The notes: a model not told the origin generated them from the sequence alone. Shown: positions 54,468-63,580, numbered from the stretch's first letter. The stretch: DNA of 64,000 nt from Lewinellaceae bacterium (GCA_020636255.1 JACJYE010000010.1:1-64000); one strand, 5' to 3'. Numbers and translations: made by a program.

Positions 54468-55571
54468 ATGGCCCTATCCAAAGCTGTTAAACTGAGCCTA
54501 CGCACACTTGCATTCTGCCTTTCTCTGCTGGCGGCCTACATAGGCCTGGTACTGGTATCCGGGACGCTTGGCGACTGGCAGCCCGAGGAGAAAGTAAAAC
54601 TGGAGCCTTATCAGCAGGCTTCACAGCAGGAGATCGGCGACAGCGTGCTTTCCTTTACAACCTGGAACCTCGGTTATGGTGGGCTGGGGGAGGAGTCCGA
54701 CTTTTTCTACGACCACGGTAATATGTTTTTCTCGGCGGGCCGGATGGTACGCCCCCCGCGGGCACTGGCCGATAAGAACATTGCGGGTGATACGCTTTTT
54801 GCCCGCTCAGCCCGTTCTGATTTTTTTCTGTTCCAGGAAGTTGATTTCAAGGCCAAGCGCAGTTACTACATCAACCAGTTCAAGGGCATACAGTCGGTAT
54901 TGCCGGAGTATTGTGCCTATTTTGCACCGAATTACAAAGCCTCGCGCGTGCCCATTCCTCTGATGGAACCCTGGAAAGCCTATGGCGAGGTGTTGAGCGG
55001 GCTGGGCACTTATGCTCGTTTCCAACCCATCGAATCGGTTAGGCTACAGCTGCCGGGGGCCTTTTCCTGGCCGACGCGCATCTTTCAGCTCGACCGCTGC
55101 GTGTCGCTGCACCGGTTTGCGGTAGCGGGCGGCAAACAGCTGGTAGTTGCCAACATACACCTGTCGGCCTACGATGCAGATGGGGTATTAAAAAAAGAGC
55201 AGATGGCCTTCCTGCGGGGGTTGATCCTGGAAGAATACGACAAGGGGCATTACGTCGTAATCGGTGGCGACTGGAACCTATGCCCGCCTTATTTCCGCTT
55301 TGACGGCTTTATGCCGGGCAATAGCCAGGGTTACAGCCAGATCAACATAAGCCCTGATTGGGCGCCCGAAGGCTGGCACTGGGCCTACGACCCGGCACTG
55401 CCCTCCAACAGGAAGATACGAACGCCTTACAAAGCCGGCGAAACCTTCGTTACGACCATCGATTTTTTCCTCACCTCCCCCAACATCAGGCTCCGCGCCA
55501 TAAAAGGCATAGACCAGCAATTCCGCTATTCCGACCACCAGCCCGTTTGGATGGAAGTGGAGCTGTTATAG
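54468..55571 (+). CDS. Endonuclease/exonuclease/phosphatase (EEP) family protein, membrane-anchored
   Basis: This 367-residue protein has an N-terminal membrane anchor (about residues 12-34) and an EEP fold. Visible are SFTTWNLGYGG (metal/substrate Asn), FFLFQEVDFKAK (metal Glu), VVANIHLSAYD (His), YVVIGGDWNLCPP (Asp-x-Asn) and YSDHQPVWME (catalytic Asp-His). It faces the periplasm or cell surface and could act on nucleic acids, phospholipids or inositol phosphates; the substrate is unknown. It follows dapB closely. Confidence 0.88.
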   Translation: MALSKAVKLSLRTLAFCLSLLAAYIGLVLVSGTLGDWQPEEKVKLEPYQQASQQEIGDSVLSFTTWNLGYGGLGEESDFFYDHGNMFFSAGRMVRPPRALADKNIAGDTLFARSARSDFFLFQEVDFKAKRSYYINQFKGIQSVLPEYCAYFAPNYKASRVPIPLMEPWKAYGEVLSGLGTYARFQPIESVRLQLPGAFSWPTRIFQLDRCVSLHRFAVAGGKQLVVANIHLSAYDADGVLKKEQMAFLRGLILEEYDKGHYVVIGGDWNLCPPYFRFDGFMPGNSQGYSQINISPDWAPEGWHWAYDPALPSNRKIRTPYKAGETFVTTIDFFLTSPNIRLRAIKGIDQQFRYSDHQPVWMEVELL

Positions 55572-55646
55572 GCCGCCCCCTGACTTTTCTCAGGCCTTTC
55601 CAGCGTTTCAGGTGATGAATATTAATGCCAGGGTTGAGAAATATCA

Positions 55647-55677
55647 TTTTGGCAGGGCGGAGGTGTGCCTACCTTGA
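55647..55677 (+). promoter_or_regulatory. Weak candidate promoter for ppdK
   Basis: TTTTG at 55647-55651 is followed, 18 bases later, by TACCTTGA (55670-55677), which matches the TAnnTTTG -7 box at four of six fixed positions. It lies about 75 bases before the ATG. Confidence 0.3.
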
Positions 55678-55751
55678 ACACAGTTTTTAAGCCGTGTTTC
55701 AGGTGCTGCTGAGCTAACCTGAAGGCATATTTGCCAGAAAATCTTCTCACC

Positions 55752-58520
55752 ATGAATGACGTAAAATATGTTTACACCTTTGGCGACAAAAAAGCCGAAG
55801 GGAATGCAAAGATGAAAGAACTGCTAGGTGGCAAAGGCGCCAACCTCGCTGAAATGAACCTCATTGGCGTGCCGGTGCCTCCCGGCTTTACCATCACAAC
55901 GGAGGCATGTACGCACTATTACAAAAAAGGCAAACAGGACGTCCTGCAGCTTCTGGACGGCCAGGTAAAAGCAGGTGTCCGTTCCGTTGAGCAGGACACT
56001 GGCAAAGTATTCGGCAACCCCGACAACCCATTGCTGCTCTCCGTGCGTTCCGGTGCACGGGCTTCCATGCCGGGCATGATGGATACGGTGCTCAACCTGG
56101 GGATGAACGATGCCGTTGTAAAAGGTTTCGCTAAAAAAACGGGCAACGAACGCGCTGCCTGGGACTCATACCGGCGCTTCATTCAGATGTATGGCGACGT
56201 CGTCATGGGCCTTAAACCTGCAAACAAAGAAGACGACGACCCCTTTGAAGTGATCATCGACGAACTCAAGGAAGAAAAAGGGGTGAAGGTAGACACCGAG
56301 CTCACTACAACCGACCTCATCGAGCTTTGCAGCCGCTTCGGCAAACTGATCGAAAAAAATACGGGCCGTGCTTTCCCGCAAGACCCATGGGAACAACTGT
56401 GGGGCGCCATTACGGCAGTATTTGACAGCTGGATGAACGCTCGTGCCATTCACTACCGCGCGCTGAACGGCATCCCAGCCGAGTGGGGCACGGCCGTTAA
56501 CGTACAGGCCATGGTTTTCGGCAATATGGGCGAAGACTCCGCCACTGGCGTAGCCTTTACGCGCGACCCCGCAACGGGCGAGAACGTATTCACGGGCGAG
56601 TACCTGATCAATGCTCAGGGCGAAGACGTGGTGGCCGGCATCCGTACGCCGCAACAGGTAACGAAAGTCGGCTCCCAGCGCTGGGCCAAACTGGCCGGTG
56701 TATCGGAAGAGGAGCGGGTGAAGGATTTCCCCTCTCTCGAAGAAGCCATGCCGGGCCTGTATTATGAACTGGACGAGATCCAGCAAAAACTGGAAGACCA
56801 CTACCGGGATATGCAGGACCTGGAGTTCACCATCGAAAAAGGCAAACTCTGGTTGCTGCAAACCCGCAACGGCAAGCGCACGGGCCAGTCGATGGTACGG
56901 ATAGCCATGGAAATGATGGACGAAGGCGTTATCGACGAAAAAGAGGCCCTGCTCCGGAACGAACCCAAAAAACTGGACGAGCTGTTGCACCCGGTGTTCG
57001 ACCCCGTGGCTGAAGCTAATGCCAAAGAGATCACCAAAGGACTGCCGGCATCGCCTGGCGCTGCTACCGGCCAGATCGTTTTCTTTGCCGATGAAACCGT
57101 AGAATGGGCCCAGAAAGGCAAAGCGGTCATCCTGGTGCGCAAGGAGACTTCGCCGGAAGATATTCAGGGTATCAACTATGCCAGGGGGATTCTGACCAGC
57201 CGCGGTGGTATGACCTCCCACGCTGCCGTTGTAGCCCGTGGTATGGGCAAATGCTGCGTATCGGGCGCCGGCGCGCTGCATATAGACTATTCCGCCAAGA
57301 CCGTCAACGTAAACGGTACGGTTTATAAAGAAGGTGACTGGATCTCCCTCAACGGTACTACCGGCCAGGTGTTCGAAGGCCAGCTGCCGACCAAACAGGT
57401 CTCTTTCAGCGGTTATTTCGGCCGTTTGATGGACTTATCTGACCAGTACGCCCGCTTGTCCGTCCGCGCCAATGCGGATACGCCGGAAGATGCTATCGCT
57501 GCCCGCAACTTCGGGGCAACGGGTATCGGCCTATGCCGCACTGAGCACATGTTCTTCCAGGGCGACCGCATCGTTGCCGTCCGGGAGATGATCCTTGCGG
57601 AAGATGAAGAAGGGCGCAAAGAGGCCCTGACAAAATTGCTGCCGTACCAGCGCGAAGACTTTGAAGGCCTGCTCGAAGCCATGGAAGGCCTGCCGGTGAC
57701 GATCCGCCTGCTCGACCCGCCGCTGCACGAGTTCCTGCCCAACACCGAAGAGGCCATCCAGTTTATGGCTGACGATATGCACATTTCAGTGGAACGCATC
57801 AAAGAACATATCGAAGAGCTGCAGGAAGTCAACCCGATGCTCGGCCACAGGGGCTGCCGCCTGGCCAACACCTACCCGGAAATATCTGCTATGCAGGTAC
57901 GCGCCATCCTGGAAGCCGCCCTCAACCTGAAGGCCAAAGGGGTGAACGTAGACCCTGAGATCATGATCCCGCTGACCACTGTAGGCAATGAGCTGAAGAT
58001 GCAGCGCGATTACATCCGCGAAGTAGCCCAGAATGTTTTCAAGGAAAGAGGTGAATCGATACCGGTGAAGATCGGTACTATGGTTGAAGTGCCGCGTGCT
58101 GCGCTCGTAGCCGACAACCTGGCCAAGTGCGCCGACTTCTTCTCCTTCGGCACCAACGACCTGACGCAGATGACCATGGGCTTCTCCCGCGATGACGTAG
58201 GCAAGTTCCTGCCCATCTACCTGGAAAAAGGCATCCTGCATGTCGACCCGTTCCAGTCCATCGACCAGGACGGCGTGGGGCAACTGGTACAGACTGCGGT
58301 CAAGCTGGGCCGTCAGACCAAGCCGGAGCTGATGACAGGTGTATGCGGCGAACACGGCGGCGACCCCGCTTCCATCGAGTTCTTCCACCGCAGCGGGCTC
58401 AACTACGTGAGCTGCTCGCCCTACCGGGTGCCCATCGCACGGCTCGTAGCCGCGCAGGCCGTGGTAAAGGAAGAGATGAACGTCAGGGAAAAGATTCTGT
58501 CGGGTGTAGATAGCTGCTGA
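55752..58520 (+). CDS. ppdK: Pyruvate, phosphate dikinase
   Basis: PpdK (922 residues) interconverts pyruvate, ATP and phosphate with phosphoenolpyruvate, AMP and pyrophosphate. The N-terminal ATP-grasp domain starts VYTFGDKKAEGNAKMKELLG and includes SVRSGARASMPGMMDTVLNL. The phosphohistidine domain has GGMTSHAAVVARGMGKCC (His near residue 490). The PEP-binding TIM barrel contains GLCRTEHMFF, MIPLTT, SFGTNDLTQM and the catalytic cysteine in TGVCGEHGGDP (about 865). The ATG at 55752 gives the normal N-terminus. With the 2-oxoacid oxidoreductase it could link pyruvate and PEP pools. Confidence 0.97.
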   Translation: MNDVKYVYTFGDKKAEGNAKMKELLGGKGANLAEMNLIGVPVPPGFTITTEACTHYYKKGKQDVLQLLDGQVKAGVRSVEQDTGKVFGNPDNPLLLSVRSGARASMPGMMDTVLNLGMNDAVVKGFAKKTGNERAAWDSYRRFIQMYGDVVMGLKPANKEDDDPFEVIIDELKEEKGVKVDTELTTTDLIELCSRFGKLIEKNTGRAFPQDPWEQLWGAITAVFDSWMNARAIHYRALNGIPAEWGTAVNVQAMVFGNMGEDSATGVAFTRDPATGENVFTGEYLINAQGEDVVAGIRTPQQVTKVGSQRWAKLAGVSEEERVKDFPSLEEAMPGLYYELDEIQQKLEDHYRDMQDLEFTIEKGKLWLLQTRNGKRTGQSMVRIAMEMMDEGVIDEKEALLRNEPKKLDELLHPVFDPVAEANAKEITKGLPASPGAATGQIVFFADETVEWAQKGKAVILVRKETSPEDIQGINYARGILTSRGGMTSHAAVVARGMGKCCVSGAGALHIDYSAKTVNVNGTVYKEGDWISLNGTTGQVFEGQLPTKQVSFSGYFGRLMDLSDQYARLSVRANADTPEDAIAARNFGATGIGLCRTEHMFFQGDRIVAVREMILAEDEEGRKEALTKLLPYQREDFEGLLEAMEGLPVTIRLLDPPLHEFLPNTEEAIQFMADDMHISVERIKEHIEELQEVNPMLGHRGCRLANTYPEISAMQVRAILEAALNLKAKGVNVDPEIMIPLTTVGNELKMQRDYIREVAQNVFKERGESIPVKIGTMVEVPRAALVADNLAKCADFFSFGTNDLTQMTMGFSRDDVGKFLPIYLEKGILHVDPFQSIDQDGVGQLVQTAVKLGRQTKPELMTGVCGEHGGDPASIEFFHRSGLNYVSCSPYRVPIARLVAAQAVVKEEMNVREKILSGVDSC

Positions 58521-58544
58521 TCACTACAGTAGTTGAATACAATA

Positions 58545-58569
58545 CGGCCGGCTGCTCAGGCGCCGGCCG
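58545..58569. terminator. GC hairpin after ppdK
   Basis: CGGCCGG (58545-58551) pairs with CCGGCCG (58563-58569), 25 bases past the ppdK stop. There is no clear T-run. Confidence 0.45.
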
Positions 58570-58633
58570 GTGATAGCCCAGGCTGCTTTCCCTGTAGTGC
58601 AGGTATGCGGCCTGGGCTTTCCAGCTTCGGAAT

Positions 58634-58800
58634 GCGGGCCTGAGGCCCGCTGCAGTGTTGTAATGAGATCGCCAAGTTGCCATATATTGTTCTTTTACGG
58701 GCCGGAGGCCCGTGTTCCGACTCATACGGGCCGGAGGCCCGTTTTCCAATCTTTTGGGCCAGAGGCTCCTGTTCGGATGTTTTGCGGGCCGGAGGCCCGC
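58634..58800. repeat. Array of GGGCCGGAGGCCC palindromes
   Basis: Palindromes lie at 58634-58650, 58697-58713, 58726-58742, 58755-58769 (degenerate) and 58784-58800. The last four are spaced exactly 29 bases apart, so they form a tandem repeat whose unit is a 17-base hairpin plus a 12-base T-rich linker. The outer base pair varies (A-T or G-C) while pairing is kept. The array lies in the 316-base gap between ppdK and a CBS-domain gene. Confidence 0.88.
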
Positions 58801-58836
58801 TTTTCAGGTTGCGATTGTAGCATAAAACCAAACGCT

Positions 58837-59196
58837 ATGCAGGTAAAAGACATCATGAAAGTGCCCGTAGTGGTCACTACTGTTGAAAGCGATGCGGCCT
58901 ACGTCCGGGAATTGATGGAACGCAAGGGCGTCGGGTGCATACCGGTAGTAGGGTTGGATGGGCGCCCCAATGGCATCGTCACTGCCGACGACATCGTCGG
59001 GCTGCCGGATGAGAGCCTCAACGTAGCAGAGGTGATGACCCGCCCTGTATTCACCATCGGCCCCTCGGTAGGCGTACAGGCTGCCGCCAGGGAAATGCTG
59101 CAGCTCAACGTACACCATCTGGTGGTCGTGGATGAGGGCCGGCTGGTGGGTATGCTCAGCTCGCTGGATTTCGTCAGGGTGCTGGCGGAAGAGTAG
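58837..59196 (+). CDS. CBS-domain pair protein
   Basis: This 119-residue protein is a minimal CBS pair: MQVKDIMKVPVVVTTV with PNGIVTADDIVGL (about residues 1-52), and VAEVMTRPVFTIGP with VGMLSSLDFVRVL (about 59-116). It would bind an adenosine nucleotide or SAM. The ATG at 58837 gives the standard family start; the in-frame extension upstream is encoded by the palindromic repeat array and is not protein-like. It may be expressed from its own promoter. The partner is unknown. Confidence 0.88.
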   Translation: MQVKDIMKVPVVVTTVESDAAYVRELMERKGVGCIPVVGLDGRPNGIVTADDIVGLPDESLNVAEVMTRPVFTIGPSVGVQAAAREMLQLNVHHLVVVDEGRLVGMLSSLDFVRVLAEE

Positions 59197-59228
59197 TGCA
59201 GTTGGGCAGTTGGCACCCAAGCGTTTCA

Positions 59229-59289
59229 GGTTGCAAAGCGAAGCAACCCCTTTGTCCTTGTTCCTTTAACCTTACTCCTTTAACCTTGC
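59229..59289. repeat. Hairpin and 14-bp tandem repeat between convergent genes
   Basis: GGTTGC/GCAACC (59229-59248) forms a six-pair hairpin. It is followed by two copies of a 14-base unit TCCTTTAACCTT(A/G)C at 59262-59275 and 59276-59289. Confidence 0.6.
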
Positions 59290-59295
59290 CAAGGC

Positions 59296-60717
59296 TTATT
59301 CGAGTTCAGAGATCTTTTCACGGAGCCAGTTCACACTGGCAATATTCCGGGTAGCTTGGATTTCCTCTTTCAGTTTTGACAGTGCTTTTTGGTCACCAGG
59401 CATCGTCCGGGTCAGTTTCTTTGTAAATTTGATAAGGTTTGAATAGTTCTTTCGCCGGTTAACGGGAATATCTTTGTGGCGATTAAGAAAGGCCCGGAAG
59501 CTGTCAAACAAGGAATATAGGGGCTCCAGTTCTTCGATCTCATAATATGTAGCTAAGAGCATTGCTTTAGAGCCGAGGTTGTATGCGACATCCTCATACT
59601 CAACATTTCTTAACTGTTCAAGCACTTTATCGTACTTTCTCTGGAAGAAATATACCTGTGCCAGGTTATAAGTTACGGCATTGCTTCTAAAAGATTCCGG
59701 CAACTTTTCAGAGTAAGTAGTGATAAAGTTTTCTGCCCATGTGTATTTTCCCAGGCGTAGAGCAATATTCACAATGTTTTTGAAGTACCAGGGTGAAAGT
59801 TCTCCTTCTGTGAATAGGATCTTTTTATCTATAAGATCCTGATAAAGCAGGAAAAGCTCGTTTGTGAAACTGTGGTTACCCTGGTTTATCTTTCTGATGC
59901 AATAGTTTTGGGCGGCCATGTATAAGACATCTTTCGCTTCATTAGGAGGGAACTTCAGAGAATACTTGTCCAACAAATATTTCAAACGGTAGTAATGTTC
60001 TTCTTTTTCAGTTTCTGTTAGGGTTAGGTAGATTTGATAGTACAAGGCAACAGGAGGATGTTTCTCGAAATCAATGCTATTGACGTGCTGTATAATTTCT
60101 TTTACAAACAATAGCTCGTAATCATGGGCGACAAATGTTTGCTGTGTGATAGCAGCACAAAGAATTCTGAGTTTTTCCGCCAGATAAAAAACATCCAGGT
60201 TATTTGCGATGTCCTCAATGTTGGTCCGGTCAGAGCGTTTTGTCTCAAATTCAGTCAGATAATAGTAGTTTTGTTCTATGCTGTATTGATGGTAGTAATA
60301 AGTAGCCGAGCGATAGGGTTGTTTTTCCGATAAGCGCCGGGCCGTTCGCATAGCTGAACTGTATAATTCGGGCACCTTTTTTTTGCCAACTGCTTCCATC
60401 AGGTAAGTGGCCTGCTGAAGCGGCCTGTTCTCGTAGGTCTGCTGGGCCAGGAACCCCTCCACCAATTTTAGCAAATCGGAACAATATTTCCGGAAGCGCA
60501 CATCATCATAAGGTTTGTCAGGTTGAATGCCCTCCCATATCCGATCCTTTTCAAGGATGTTGGGGTCTTTGTTGTTGATGGCATCCAGGAATATCTCGAA
60601 CAGGGCCATCAACTCATCGCTCCGGTTAAAATAAGGCGACTGGATGTATTTCCGGCAGCGGTTCTGCTCGTATTTGTCGAAATGTTCAAGGATGGAGTAC
60701 AATTTGCTATTGTACAT
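59296..60717 (-). CDS. Large helical (TPR-like) protein of unknown function
   Basis: This 473-residue protein has no signal peptide or membrane segment and is predicted all-helical. The N-terminal block LYSILEHFDKYEQNRCRKYI with SPYFNRSDEL and FRKYCSDLLKLVEGFL recurs, in my recollection, in expanded paralogous families of Saprospiria. The C-terminal half has tetratricopeptide-like helix pairs (LAQVYFFQRKYDKVLEQL). The ATG at 60717 was chosen because the 19 upstream codons run through a nine-G homopolymer. No function can be given. Confidence 0.78.
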   Translation of the reverse strand: MYNSKLYSILEHFDKYEQNRCRKYIQSPYFNRSDELMALFEIFLDAINNKDPNILEKDRIWEGIQPDKPYDDVRFRKYCSDLLKLVEGFLAQQTYENRPLQQATYLMEAVGKKKVPELYSSAMRTARRLSEKQPYRSATYYYHQYSIEQNYYYLTEFETKRSDRTNIEDIANNLDVFYLAEKLRILCAAITQQTFVAHDYELLFVKEIIQHVNSIDFEKHPPVALYYQIYLTLTETEKEEHYYRLKYLLDKYSLKFPPNEAKDVLYMAAQNYCIRKINQGNHSFTNELFLLYQDLIDKKILFTEGELSPWYFKNIVNIALRLGKYTWAENFITTYSEKLPESFRSNAVTYNLAQVYFFQRKYDKVLEQLRNVEYEDVAYNLGSKAMLLATYYEIEELEPLYSLFDSFRAFLNRHKDIPVNRRKNYSNLIKFTKKLTRTMPGDQKALSKLKEEIQATRNIASVNWLREKISELE

Positions 60718-60755
60718 ATTATTATAATGTTTTATCTTTGTTGCGAGTGCTTTAT

Positions 60756-60764
60756 CCCCCCCCC
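60756..60764. repeat. Nine-base C/G homopolymer in the 5' leader
   Basis: Nine C on the plus strand (G on the coding strand) lie 39 bases upstream of the helical-protein ATG. TATCTTTG on the minus strand (60779-60772), a perfect -7 box, precedes it, so the tract would be at the very 5' end of the transcript. Confidence 0.7.
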
Positions 60765-60817
60765 AGAGCCTCAAAGATACCCAAAAACAGGTAATTTTTT
60801 TGAAGCCTTACCGGCGT

Positions 60818-60832
60818 CAAACAAGCTCTAAG
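60818..60832 (+). repeat. Dispersed CAAACAAGCTCTAAG motif
   Basis: This copy lies in the divergent region between the helical-protein gene and the large T9SS cargo gene. It is related to the sites at 33951, 36915 and 32899. Confidence 0.55.
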
Positions 60833-60986
60833 TTACTTTTTCCCGGGCCGCCGTCAGAAAATTGGCCGGCTTTTTGAAACTGCTCGAAAAAATTATCGTT
60901 ATTACGGGAGAAATGTTGTATTTTGCCCTGGTTAAAAGCAATGATTAGCCTCTTTGAATTAGCAATGATTTTAAAATCCACGAACC

Positions 60987-63488
60987 ATGAATGTATCTCT
61001 ACGAAGGTATTTTTTCTACATCCTGCTGCTGGCGCTGGGGTTTCCCCTTGGGGGATTCGCCCAGAACATCAACGTTAGCCTGTTTCAGGGGCAGGTCTAC
61101 AGGGACACGTTCATATCTCAGCCGAACAACCCCAACCTGCTCATCAGCCCACAGCACGGCACCGTCAGCTATCCGGAAAACCCACAGCACCATTTCAACC
61201 TGACCTACACGCCCGGCCCTGATTTCATCGGCCAGGACCACATCCGCTTCCGCGTCTGGAAAACGACCGGTAGCGCCATAACCTTTCAGTACAGAGACTA
61301 CTATTTCACTGTAGCGCCTTCCAGAGTCGTCGCTTTTCACGATAACGCCACCACTACCGTCGGTACACCTGTCACGATCAACGTCCTGCGCAATGACTCT
61401 ACGACGAACGGAGTGCTCATACTGAAGAGCATTCCCATGGTGAACAACGGTGCGGCCACGATGAATGCGGCAGACTCTACGATAACCTTTACCCCCGCTC
61501 CTGGTTTTGAAGGCATCGCTTACCTCAACTACGCGGTATGCGACGACCTTGGAGCCTGTGATAACGGTACGGTCAGCGTGATCGTGCTCGGCCAGAACGC
61601 TTCCCTGCCCGATACCATGCGGATCTTTACCAAGAAGAACACCCCCCAGAACGTTTTCGTACCCGGGGATTACGTGTTGACGGGCTCCCCTGCAAACGGG
61701 CAGTATGACGATTCGGGCGATGTGCCCGTTTATTCGCCGAACCCGAACTATGTAGGTAAAGATTACATTCTCTTCGATTATAACGGCGTCGATAAAGTTG
61801 TGGAAGTCCGGGTGTTGAACCTGGGCGACAACGGATTTGCTTTTGACGACCAGTTTTATATGACCCCATACGACGGCGAGCGCGAGTTCAACGTGCTGGC
61901 AAACGATTTTTATGGTGTCAACTCGAGTTGTTTCTACGTGACCAGCGCCGCTCAGTACGGCACGGTGGCCTATGTGCCCGGCCAGGATGCCAAAGGGGTA
62001 GTGCGTTATACGCCCCCGGCCGGTTTTACCGGCGTGGACTGGTTTACCTATTCCGTATGCCCGCCCAACACACCGGGCAATGTGGAAACCGCAACGGTAT
62101 ACGTCTTTGTGAGCAGCTACGAGCCTTCGGCTTCGTCCTTTTATATGAGCACGCCCAAACGGACGCCTTTGGTCGTGGGATATAGCGTGCCCATCAGCCA
62201 GTTCTCCTTTACAATAGAAGCACCGGCGGGCCTTGGGACGGTCACCTTTCTGGAGGGCAATGTGGACACGCTCATCAATGGCCAGCAGGTAACGGGTTAT
62301 AACCTCATCCTTTACGTTCCCTACGATAACGTCGATAGCGGCACGGATGATTTCGAGTTGGAGTACTGCGTGCTGACCAACGGCAACTGCAGCTATACGA
62401 AAACCGTGAAGGTGTACGTCGACATCCTGGACCTGGGCGACGGCTCCGGCCCCATGTGTTTTGACGATTGCGTATGGCCCGGCGACACCAACTTTGACGG
62501 CGCCGTTAACATGGAGGACCTGCTTCCGCTTGGCCTCAATATGGGTGAAGTGGGGATACCGCGTTCTGAAGTCAACCTGAGCGTTTGGTACGGCCAGTAT
62601 GGCGACAACTGGAACGACCCCTTCCAGCAGTCACCCATTGATATGAAACACCTGGACACCGACGGGGACAGCCTGATCACCGGCCTGGATACGCTGGCCA
62701 TCAGCCAGTTTTACGGCAATACGCACTCCATGACCTCGGTGAAGATCCCGTTTTTCCAGTACCCGATCGTGCTGCAGGGCGATATTTTTGCCAGCCCCGG
62801 CGACCTGGTGGAATTAGACATGCTTATGGGGTCTGAGGTTGATCCTGCGAAAAATATATATGGCTTCACCTTCCCCTTCCAATACGACCCGGGAGCAGTT
62901 GTTCCAGGAAGTGTTCTCATCAACTTCTCGAGTGGCAGTTGGCTGGCCTATAACTCGCCAATGCTGCAGATGACGAAGAACAACCAGGAAGGCCTTGTGG
63001 ATGTGGGCTTTTCCCGTACCAACGGCATTTCCGCCAGCGGGCATGGAGAGGTAGGAGCCGTAAGTTTTATTATTTCGGATGACCTGGATGGCTTCCGCCC
63101 TGGGCCCGAAGGCTTGCTGGCCACTGTCGGCGGCGGTATGGGCACGGTGATGAACGGCAGCGGGTTGACGTACGGTGTGAAGATCCCGGAATACACCATC
63201 CATATTGTCCCGAGGGAGACGGTTGCCGACCCCGTTTCTGACCCCAGCCTGCTTAAGGTGTACCCGAACCCCTCCAACCTCGGTTTCATCAACCTACACC
63301 TGAATGGCGGCCAGGAGTTCGAACGTGCTATGGTCTATAGCCTTGACGGGCGCCTGCTTTACGATACCGGTAAGGTGCTGGCCCATCGCATGCAGTTGCC
63401 GGTAAACCAGCTCAAAGACGGCATGTACTTCCTGAGCGTGTACACACCTGCGGGAGTGATCAACAAGAAATTCGAAGTGATCCGATAA
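60987..63488 (+). CDS. Large secreted Ig-like/cadherin-like protein with T9SS type A sorting domain
   Basis: This 833-residue exported protein has a signal peptide (cleavage near GGFAQ) and several tandem Ig-like or cadherin-like domains (about residues 30-480), each with phrases such as LTYTPGPDFIGQDHIRF, ITFTPAPGFEGIAYLNYAV and VRYTPPAGFTGVDWFTYSV. Dockerin-like calcium motifs follow (GDTNFDGAVNMEDLLPLG and DTDGDSLITGLDTLAI, about 490-575), then a cohesin/beta-sandwich-like region (about 590-740). A C-terminal type A T9SS domain (LKVYPNPSNLGFINLHLNGG onward, about 755-833) ends the protein. It is probably displayed on the cell surface as an adhesin or scaffold. The gene ends with a good hairpin. 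Confidence 0.92.
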   Translation: MNVSLRRYFFYILLLALGFPLGGFAQNINVSLFQGQVYRDTFISQPNNPNLLISPQHGTVSYPENPQHHFNLTYTPGPDFIGQDHIRFRVWKTTGSAITFQYRDYYFTVAPSRVVAFHDNATTTVGTPVTINVLRNDSTTNGVLILKSIPMVNNGAATMNAADSTITFTPAPGFEGIAYLNYAVCDDLGACDNGTVSVIVLGQNASLPDTMRIFTKKNTPQNVFVPGDYVLTGSPANGQYDDSGDVPVYSPNPNYVGKDYILFDYNGVDKVVEVRVLNLGDNGFAFDDQFYMTPYDGEREFNVLANDFYGVNSSCFYVTSAAQYGTVAYVPGQDAKGVVRYTPPAGFTGVDWFTYSVCPPNTPGNVETATVYVFVSSYEPSASSFYMSTPKRTPLVVGYSVPISQFSFTIEAPAGLGTVTFLEGNVDTLINGQQVTGYNLILYVPYDNVDSGTDDFELEYCVLTNGNCSYTKTVKVYVDILDLGDGSGPMCFDDCVWPGDTNFDGAVNMEDLLPLGLNMGEVGIPRSEVNLSVWYGQYGDNWNDPFQQSPIDMKHLDTDGDSLITGLDTLAISQFYGNTHSMTSVKIPFFQYPIVLQGDIFASPGDLVELDMLMGSEVDPAKNIYGFTFPFQYDPGAVVPGSVLINFSSGSWLAYNSPMLQMTKNNQEGLVDVGFSRTNGISASGHGEVGAVSFIISDDLDGFRPGPEGLLATVGGGMGTVMNGSGLTYGVKIPEYTIHIVPRETVADPVSDPSLLKVYPNPSNLGFINLHLNGGQEFERAMVYSLDGRLLYDTGKVLAHRMQLPVNQLKDGMYFLSVYTPAGVINKKFEVIR

Positions 63489-63496
63489 AGAAAAAA

Positions 63497-63520
63497 CGGG
63501 CTGCTGAAAGGGGCAGCCCG
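63497..63520. terminator. Hairpin after the T9SS cargo gene
   Basis: CGGGCTGC (63497-63504) pairs perfectly with GCAGCCCG (63513-63520). It lies nine bases past the stop. The A-run before it suggests it could serve the opposite strand too. Confidence 0.7.
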
Positions 63521-63556
63521 CTGCTTTGAACTCAAATAAATGTAAAAAAATTTCTT

Positions 63557-63580
63557 ATATTACTGAATATTCAGTAATAT
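63557..63580. promoter_or_regulatory. Perfect 24-base AT-rich palindrome
   Basis: ATATTACTGAAT followed by its exact complement ATTCAGTAATAT. It stands in AT-rich intergenic DNA about 75 bases after the T9SS cargo gene and 61 bases before the first terminator-like RNA element. It looks like a dimeric-protein operator. Confidence 0.5.

Noticed and set aside
58697..58800. CRISPR-like array (29-base period)
   Set aside because: The spacing between palindromes is only 12 bases, the intervening sequences are similar T-rich linkers rather than unique spacers, and no cas gene is present.
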